This document shows, piece after piece, positions 1-5,258 of a stretch of 13,554 nucleotides of DNA. Position 1 is the stretch's first letter. Each line of letters opens with the position of its first letter. The translations under genes were made by a program, and so were the position numbers. Below the pieces are notes generated by a model. The model saw nothing but the letters and a program-made list of their open reading frames with translations. It was not told the DNA's origin and searched no databases. Source of the DNA: Methylococcaceae bacterium (GTDB lineage Bacteria > Pseudomonadota > Gammaproteobacteria > Methylococcales > Methylomonadaceae); NCBI GenBank assembly GCA_005779525.1, contig SXIZ01000155.1:1-13554 (forward strand), read 5' to 3'.

Positions 1-180
1 GGATGCGGCACGTCGGAGCCGGCCCAGACCACACCGTCGCCAACGGCTCACGGCAAACACATCACGTCTGGCGTGGTGGAGGAAGTCATCGATGGCGACA
101 CCGTTCGTCTGCGTATCGGTGGCAAAGGGGCAGGAGGCCCCTTTTGTCACCCCCCGATAACTACGAGGAGCGCAAGACAT
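1..180 (+). pseudogene. Fragment of a thermonuclease-like (SNase-fold) gene ending inside a dispersed repeat
   Basis: Frame 1 is open from the first base to a TAG at 178-180. It reads a Pro/Thr-rich stretch and then SGVVEEVIDGDTVRLRI. The VxxVxDGDTxxL pattern is the usual opening strand of staphylococcal-nuclease-like domains. From base 118 the DNA is the dispersed repeat described below, so the last 20 or so residues are repeat-encoded and the rest of a nuclease domain is absent. The piece is more GC-rich than the genes that follow. The beginning may lie upstream of the window; the N-terminal Gly-Cys could be the end of a lipoprotein signal. Assignment to the nuclease family rests on one short motif and is tentative. 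Truncation by the repeat is inference. Confidence 0.3.
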
Positions 181-338
181 TAGCGGTAACTGGGCCGCCT
201 TTTCTTTGAATACTTTCTTTTCGACTGCATGGATGCAGGAGGTAGAGCAACGCCGGGAGCAGTTGCCGAGGCGGAGCAAAAGAAAGTATTTCGCGTTCGG
301 GTGCGAGAACCCGATTAAAACAGCGTCGCGATAGCGAC
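118..338 (+). repeat. Dispersed hairpin-rich repeat, family A, copy 1
   Basis: This non-coding stretch matches the reverse complement of 3856-4028 almost throughout. It begins with a hairpin (118-131 pairing with 137-151). A GC-rich conserved block follows, then an 11-bp inverted repeat (211-221 and 278-288, TACTTTCTTTT with its complement), then a shared GGGTGCGAGAACCCGATTA block. It ends at an inverted repeat GTCGC/GCGAC (325-338). Unlike copy 2, the loop between the 11-bp arms is enlarged by about 50 nt carrying its own small hairpins (225-230/233-238 and 247-251/262-266). Its left end is fused to the nuclease-like fragment. No transposase is present, so it may be a non-autonomous element. 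Confidence 0.8.
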
Positions 339-365
339 ACCTAATAGACAAATTAACATTGACTA

Positions 366-445
366 ACTACTAGTACCTAAACGTGGACGTATTGCGCTAA
401 AAACCGTTCGAAATGTTTGTTGAGCCATGCATCACAAGCCTTCAG
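366..445 (+). repeat. Decayed copy of dispersed repeat family B
   Basis: Several blocks align in order with 8491-8582: TACTAGTAC, a GCGC-containing segment, AAACC(G/A)TTCG, and GCCATGCATCACAAGCCTTC against ACCATGAACCACAAGTCCTTC. The right arm seen in the intact copy is not recognisable here. The alignment was made by eye and the spacing differs between copies, so it is a relic at best. The remaining bases up to the gene at 533 show nothing recognisable. Confidence 0.4.
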
Positions 446-532
446 TGAATTCCGTCATTAAAAATGGATGATTTATCAACGCGCAAACGGCCGTCCTGTC
501 TTAGTTGCTAGCCAAATTCGAGAGCACTTTCA

Positions 533-2497
533 ATGACTACGCAGTCAATTTCATTATTCCAGCAAGTCACTAGATCTTTTAAGATCTCATCATTGTTATT
601 TTGGTGGTTCGTCAGTTTTCTATATCAAACACATGCTTGGGCATTACCTGATGCGCTTTTTTCAGTGGCAAATAATACCTTAACCATACCTTTCGTGGCC
701 TATCAAGGTCAATCTTACCGAGCGGAGCTTAAGTTTATTCCGCCCGATACGCTGATATTGCAAAGCGTTATACCTAATACGGAAGAACCAGAGGCGGGGA
801 GAGTTGTGCCCGTTTATGCGGATTTGAGTTTTCATTTATCGCAACTCAGGGCGAATGGTGAATATTACCAAGCAGATATTGTCGGGCAAGCGGATAAAAC
901 GTTTAAACTGCGGCAACTTAATCCCGCATTAGTCACACCCGTGGCGCGTAGCGAAGTCACTTCACCCCATTTTTCTGGCTCGGGGAACTGCCAAGGGTGT
1001 CATAACGGCCTTAAAGATAATGCTGGCAAAGATGTTTCAATCATTACCGATTGGCAGCCGACAATGATGGCCAATTCAGCCCGTGATCCATTTTGGAAGG
1101 CACAGGTTAGAACTGAGTTGCAAAGAACCCCGAGTCAAGCTGGAATAATCAATGAACGCTGCACGCGTTGTCATGCGCCGATGGCCAATGTGGAAGCCAA
1201 AAAACAAAATATCTTCTATGACATATTTGATGAAGGCATATTGAATCCAAAGCACGCCTTATTTTCCTTAGCTCAAGAAGGCGTCAGCTGTACTCTCTGT
1301 CATCAGATTAACAGCAACTCCACGCTTGGAACCTTGGCGGGTACGTCAGGAAATTATGAAATTGAAAGTTTTACCAAAGAGATTGATCGCAAAATTTATG
1401 GGCCATTTGAAAACGTCTTAACTAGGCCTATGCAGCAGTTTGTTAAATACACACCGACCTTTAGTGCACATATCAAAGCGTCAGAGCTTTGTGCGAGCTG
1501 TCATGATTTAAAAACCCCGTACACGGATGAAACGGGCAAGGTGTTAAGCTCTGATAAAAAAAGCGAATTTCCTGAGCAAATGGCCTATAGCGAGTGGTTA
1601 CATAGTGATTTTGCCCAAAGCAAAAGCTGTCAACAATGTCATATGCCGCGTGCCAACGGGGTAATTATTGCTTCCCAAGTGCCTGCTTTAACCACTAAAC
1701 GCGATGATTTTGCGCAACATCGCATTGTGGGGGGCAATAAGTTGATGTTGACCATGTTGCAGGACTACAGTGAACCGCTGGGTGTGAATGCCAAAGATTT
1801 TTCCGTAGCTTTAACAGAAACCGACGAGCTTATGCGTGGTGCGGCAACGATTAGCATTGTTAAGCCAACTATGAGCGCGCAGGAATTACAATTTACGCTC
1901 AAAATCCGCAGCAATACTGGGCATAAATTCCCCTCTTCCTATCCGTCGCGTCGCGTTATTGTGCATGTGGTGATTAGGGATCAAAAGCAAGCAATCGTTT
2001 TTGAATCTGGCAAAGTTAACCATGATGGCAGTGTGCAGGCCTTGGATGCGGATTTGGATAACACCAAAGCCGAGCCGCATTACGATTGGATCACCAGCAG
2101 AGATCAAGTGCAAGTATATGAAGATGTGATGGCAGATTATCAAGGGAATATTACCTACACCTTATTACGCGCTAAACAATACCGTAAAGATAATCGCTTA
2201 CTACCGCTGGGTTTTGATAAAGTCAAAGCTTCTGCCGACATTCAGGTAGTGGGCGAAGCATATAATGATGCAGATTTTGTCGGTGGTGGAGATGATCTGC
2301 ATTTTAAACTTTCAGGTTTTACGGATAGCCAATACAGCATTACTGCGGAGTTGATTTATCAGACATTAGGTTATGCGTTTGCACAAGATATGTTTTTGAA
2401 TACGGCACCTGAAGTAAGCAACTTTCAACAAATGTTTAATGTTTCTAAGCAAAAATCGTATCCCATTGCGCAAACCGCAACTACCGTCACTCGATAG
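533..2497 (+). CDS. Exported pentaheme cytochrome c
   Basis: A 654-residue protein with five CxxCH heme-attachment sites: CQGCH at 153, CTRCH at 210, CTLCH at 253, CASCH at 320 and CQQCH at 366. A hydrophobic N-terminus (about residues 19-37, ending in AWA) is a likely signal peptide. The first 140 residues look like a beta-rich exported domain without hemes. The C-terminal 250 residues have no heme sites but carry NTGHKFPSSYPSRR (around 462-474), followed by blocks such as EPHYD, KDNRLLP and GFDK. I recognise that pattern from large multiheme cytochromes of metal-reducing bacteria, where the His of GHKFP is a plausible distal heme ligand. It is probably a periplasmic or outer-surface electron-transfer protein; the partner and any catalytic activity are unknown. 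The start has only a weak ribosome site. It stands alone, 350 nt before the next gene. Confidence 0.9.
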   Translation: MTTQSISLFQQVTRSFKISSLLFWWFVSFLYQTHAWALPDALFSVANNTLTIPFVAYQGQSYRAELKFIPPDTLILQSVIPNTEEPEAGRVVPVYADLSFHLSQLRANGEYYQADIVGQADKTFKLRQLNPALVTPVARSEVTSPHFSGSGNCQGCHNGLKDNAGKDVSIITDWQPTMMANSARDPFWKAQVRTELQRTPSQAGIINERCTRCHAPMANVEAKKQNIFYDIFDEGILNPKHALFSLAQEGVSCTLCHQINSNSTLGTLAGTSGNYEIESFTKEIDRKIYGPFENVLTRPMQQFVKYTPTFSAHIKASELCASCHDLKTPYTDETGKVLSSDKKSEFPEQMAYSEWLHSDFAQSKSCQQCHMPRANGVIIASQVPALTTKRDDFAQHRIVGGNKLMLTMLQDYSEPLGVNAKDFSVALTETDELMRGAATISIVKPTMSAQELQFTLKIRSNTGHKFPSSYPSRRVIVHVVIRDQKQAIVFESGKVNHDGSVQALDADLDNTKAEPHYDWITSRDQVQVYEDVMADYQGNITYTLLRAKQYRKDNRLLPLGFDKVKASADIQVVGEAYNDADFVGGGDDLHFKLSGFTDSQYSITAELIYQTLGYAFAQDMFLNTAPEVSNFQQMFNVSKQKSYPIAQTATTVTR

Positions 2498-2847
2498 GTT
2501 AACGATGCTGAGAATTGGCAGCTTTAGGCTTTTGAGCGGGTTACACCTCATTTAATAGGTGAAATAACCTATCTTTTGAGTTTTCTCTAGGTGTTGATGG
2601 ATATAAGTGTAATTTTTTTTGGCAGAATGCTTAAGTTTTTTATGGTTATCTAGCTGATTAATAATAGATAATTTTATTTCGAAGGCTAGAAGGATATCTG
2701 TGGTTTTTTTGGCCCATATCTTGCTTTTATATAGACAATGCGCGTTAATTCATTTGGCGGTGTCGCAGAAACATGAAGTCCAGGTGCAACTTGCTTTCTG
2801 GGCTGAAGCAATACTTGATGAATCTAATCTTCTTGGAAATTTAATAT
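2498..2847. other. Intergenic region, AT-rich, no gene
   Basis: I find no convincing coding frame or RNA gene here. Shortly after the cytochrome stop there are two overlapping, mutually exclusive short inverted repeats: CACCT/AGGTG around 2545-2562 and ATAGGT/ACCTAT at 2555-2572. The second is followed by CTTTTGAGTTTTC, a weak candidate for transcription termination. The rest is AT-rich and presumably holds the promoter of the gene at 2848, but no hexamer pair is good enough to call. Confidence 0.4.
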
Positions 2848-3651
2848 ATGCAGATAAATAAAATTGCGTTATCGCTAAGTGTTAGCAGTTTATTGTTGGC
2901 AGGACCATTACAAGCAAGTGAAGTGTCGTGGTCTGATCCGTTACCCAATACCGCAGCTGTTAAAGCCAGCCCTGCTGTAGAAGCTTCACCCGCAACTCCA
3001 GCGATCCCTGCAACGGCAACAACCCCTGCTGTGCCTGCTAAACCCGCGGTTGAAGCCAAACCTGCGGTTGCTGCAAAAGCTGCAACAGGCGGTATTGGTT
3101 ACGAATGGACAGTTAAGATCGGCAATAATGATATAGCTGCGTTCACGGGTTCTGTGGGAGCTAAAAGTTCATATGAACCCACTTTTACCGCGCCAGAGTT
3201 TGGTTGGCAGCACACGTCAGATTATGTCGCCTTAGATTTAACCGAAGATGCTAACGTTACTATCACTGTGGCTAGACAACAGGGCGTGACCGACGCTTCT
3301 GTAGATAAAGCTACGGGTGCAATGGTATTGAAAGAAGCGGGTAATGCGCTTAATCCTGTGATAGTGCTATGGCGAAATTGGGAGGAATCTGGGGTCGAAA
3401 CGGGTAGCTTTAGTCCGATTGGTAAAACGAGCTGGATGAATGAACTTGTGCATCTTGGGCTGGCATACTCTGATAAAGGCCAGTCCGAAATTACCTATTC
3501 AGCGCAATTAACCAAAGGTAAATATACGATTAATATTGGGGGTGCAAACGGTTACGAGCCCAATGGCTGCGTAGCTACTAATGCCGCTTGTTATACTGGT
3601 AATCATGGATATCGTGCCGAAATTAAAACCGGATCAGGTCCTGCAAAATAA
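2848..3651 (+). CDS. Secreted protein of unknown function with an Ala/Pro-rich linker
   Basis: A 267-residue protein I do not recognise. Residues 1-23 are a clear Sec signal peptide (hydrophobic core SLSVSSLLLAGPLQA). Residues 36-80 form a low-complexity linker of repeated KPAVEA/ASPAT-like units. The remaining 185 residues look like one beta-sandwich domain with alternating hydrophobic strands (YVALDL, NVTITVARQ, PVIVLW, EITYSAQL, KYTINIGG). The ALDL...VTITV...GKYTINIGG layout resembles the pre-peptidase C-terminal type of fold, but this is a pattern impression only. Two Cys near the end (241 and 248) could form a disulfide. There are no heme sites. A GGAA 10 nt upstream supports the start. 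Such a linker often tethers a domain at the surface or in the periplasm. Confidence 0.75.
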   Translation: MQINKIALSLSVSSLLLAGPLQASEVSWSDPLPNTAAVKASPAVEASPATPAIPATATTPAVPAKPAVEAKPAVAAKAATGGIGYEWTVKIGNNDIAAFTGSVGAKSSYEPTFTAPEFGWQHTSDYVALDLTEDANVTITVARQQGVTDASVDKATGAMVLKEAGNALNPVIVLWRNWEESGVETGSFSPIGKTSWMNELVHLGLAYSDKGQSEITYSAQLTKGKYTINIGGANGYEPNGCVATNAACYTGNHGYRAEIKTGSGPAK

Positions 3652-3698
3652 TTTTAAGCATTAAAATTTAATATTTTCAATTGGGCATTGGGTGTTAA

Positions 3699-3750
3699 TT
3701 AAGCATGTTTACATCCAAATGCTTAAGACTGCTCAAACAAGCCCAGTCTT
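3699..3750 (+). terminator. Paired inverted repeats downstream of the secreted-protein gene
   Basis: Two perfect inverted repeats follow the stop codon: TTAAGCAT/ATGCTTAA (3699-3706 with 3719-3726) and AAGACTG/CAGTCTT (3725-3731 with 3744-3750). A run of seven T lies about 15 nt further on rather than directly after the stem, so intrinsic termination is possible but not textbook. Confidence 0.3.
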
Positions 3751-3831
3751 GCTTCAGATAACTATTTTTTTCCTTAGCTTCAAACAGGTCTAAAAAATAA
3801 TTAAATATCTGATGTTACGCGGGTCGTTTCA

Positions 3832-3855
3832 TCAGCATAGAAATAATCATGCTGA
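3832..3855. repeat. Short hairpin beside repeat copy 2
   Basis: TCAGCAT at 3832-3838 is perfectly complementary to ATGCTGA at 3849-3855, with a 10-nt loop. It directly abuts the edge of the family A repeat and has no counterpart at copy 1, so it belongs to the local flank rather than the repeat core. Confidence 0.4.
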
Positions 3856-4074
3856 GTCGCTAGCGCGATGTTTTTCTAATCGGGTTCTCGCACCCGACGG
3901 CGAAATCCTTTCTTTTGCTCCGCCAAAAGAAAGGATTCAAAGAAAAGGCGGCCCGGTTACCGCTGATGTCTTGCGCTCCTCGTATTTATCGGGGGGTGGC
4001 AAAAGGAGCGTCCTGCCCCTTTGCCACCGTGCGGCATCCATGCCGCACCCCGTTGGGCTATTCCCGATAAATAC
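3856..4074 (-). repeat. Dispersed hairpin-rich repeat, family A, copy 2 (inverted)
   Basis: Read on the minus strand, 4028 down to 3856 matches copy 1 (118-338). Distinct stems are a 13-bp inverted repeat AATCCTTTCTTTT (3904-3916 with 3925-3937), a perfect 9-bp stem GTGCGGCAT (4029-4037 with 4040-4048), a stem of GGTGGCAAA with TTTGCCACC (from 3994 to 4028), and an outer 12-bp stem GTATTTATCGGG (3982-3993 with 4063-4074). The outer arm at 4063-4074 and the 9-bp hairpin lie beyond the part shared with copy 1, which instead joins the nuclease-like fragment at that point. Any open frame across this stretch is an accident of the GC-rich repeat. Confidence 0.8.
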
Positions 4075-4107
4075 TGCGGTGCTCGACGCGGTAAACGGGA
4101 TTTAAAC

Positions 4108-4124
4108 ACGTTACTGCGTAACGT
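4108..4124. repeat. Perfect 7-bp hairpin upstream of the superoxide dismutase
   Basis: ACGTTAC and GTAACGT flank a 3-nt loop (TGC), about 75 nt before the dismutase start. There is no T tract directly after it. It could be an operator, a repeat edge or a structured leader; the sequence does not decide. Confidence 0.35.
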
Positions 4125-4198
4125 CAGTTAAATATCTTTTCTATCATCTGAGGGTGCAGTATCGCGCCCTCGGTTTTGATAGAGGAATTTTAAATTCA

Positions 4199-4939
4199 AT
4201 GGATTTGCATATGAATACGCGTAGAAAATTTTTACAAGATACAGTCATCGTGGCGGGTACGCTAGGATTAGGTTCAAGAATGGCAGAAGCTCAGATAATG
4301 CCAAGAAGTGTGGCTTATCTGGATAAGCTAACGGATGCGAGTGGCAAATATGCTCAAGCCCCTTTGGCTTTTGCTTACAATGCATTAGAGCCCGTGATTG
4401 ATGCCAAAACCGTGGAGCTGCATTATACGGCGCATCACAAAGGATACGTTACTAACGCCAATAAGGCGGAAGAAGGCTTGGTCAAGGCGCGTGAAACAGG
4501 TGATTATGCGTTGATCAAGCATTATGAAAAAGAATTAGCGTTTAATTTATCTGGACATATTTTACATAGCATTTATTGGACTAATTTAACGCCTAAAAGT
4601 GTGGAGCCGAGTGGTGCTTTGTTGACGGCAATTAATCGGGATTTTGGTTCGCTGAATAATCTTAAGGCGCAAATGGGGTCCGCTACGCTGGCAGTTGAGG
4701 CGTCTGGCTGGGGAGTTCTGGGGTATTTACCTGCTACAGGTAAGTTGCTGGTGTTGCAATGCGAAAACCATCAAAAGCTGAGTGTCTGGGGAATTATTCC
4801 TTTGTTGGTGATAGATGTCTGGGAGCATGCGTATTATTTAAATTATCAAAATCGTCGCGCTGACTATATTGCGAATATCCCCAAGATTTTAAATTGGGAA
4901 AATGTTGCCGCGCGCTATGAAGCAGCAGTTGCTGTTTAA
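4199..4939 (+). CDS. Tat-exported Fe/Mn-family superoxide dismutase, His-type
   Basis: It converts superoxide to hydrogen peroxide and oxygen, here probably in the periplasm. From ATG 4199 the protein is 246 residues, about 40-50 longer than typical cytoplasmic enzymes because of a leader: MNTRRKFLQ followed by a hydrophobic stretch and AEA, a twin-arginine signal. All four metal ligands are present: His75 (LHYTAHH), His123 (GHILHSIYW), Asp206 and His210 (DVWEHAYYL). Where most bacterial enzymes have the second-shell Gln of the NQD motif, this one has ENHQ (His191), as in mycobacterial and several archaeal enzymes. That makes an iron or cambialistic cofactor plausible, but metal cannot be assigned from sequence. 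An AGAGGA at 4181-4186 favours ATG 4199; ATG 4211 would give a more compact Tat leader, and ATG 4154 lies upstream of that ribosome site. Confidence 0.92.
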   Translation: MDLHMNTRRKFLQDTVIVAGTLGLGSRMAEAQIMPRSVAYLDKLTDASGKYAQAPLAFAYNALEPVIDAKTVELHYTAHHKGYVTNANKAEEGLVKARETGDYALIKHYEKELAFNLSGHILHSIYWTNLTPKSVEPSGALLTAINRDFGSLNNLKAQMGSATLAVEASGWGVLGYLPATGKLLVLQCENHQKLSVWGIIPLLVIDVWEHAYYLNYQNRRADYIANIPKILNWENVAARYEAAVAV

Positions 4940-5258
4940 AACAGTGGTGTTATGGTTAAATTTGGGAAATAAGTGATTTGCCATACTGGTAGGTGAAATG
5001 GCTTAATTTATATTAATCTGCTTGGCGTCATAGTTTGCATACTAGAGTTTTTAGCAAACAATGGATCGCCATTTGAGATTGTCTTTAACTTTATTTATCA
5101 GTTCTACCCTGTTTATGAGCCTACACTCGGTATCGAATTTTAGGGGTAAGAGTTTTTTAATTAATCAATTAGCGTTGTTGCAAACGTGGCATCATTTTAA
5201 TTGGCATAAACCATGCTTAGTAATGGTTTTTAGTCGGTTATAGTCAGGATGTTGATTA
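4940..5258. other. Intergenic region before the 24-heme cytochrome gene
   Basis: No gene is supported here. A 60-codon frame at 5061-5243 has no ribosome site and no family resemblance. Near the right end AAACCAT (5208-5214) and ATGGTTT (5223-5229) form a 7-bp hairpin followed by a short T run, only 30 nt before the cytochrome start. It could be a weak terminator or leader structure. A loose promoter-like pair (TTGTTG, then TTAATT about 16 nt on) lies just upstream, but it is too poor to call. Confidence 0.3.

Noticed and set aside
3..209. 68-codon frame on the + strand at the left end
   Set aside because: The frame one step over (from base 1) carries the recognisable DGDTVRL motif; this one gives an Arg/His/Trp-rich nonsense product running into the repeat.
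3812..4105. 97-codon frame on the + strand
   Set aside because: It lies entirely across the hairpin-rich repeat and its flank. The long frame reflects GC-rich repeat sequence, with no ribosome site and no protein-like composition.
5061..5243. 60-codon frame with a hydrophobic N-terminus
   Set aside because: No ribosome site, no family resemblance, and its second half is not protein-like. It occupies the likely promoter region of the 24-heme gene.
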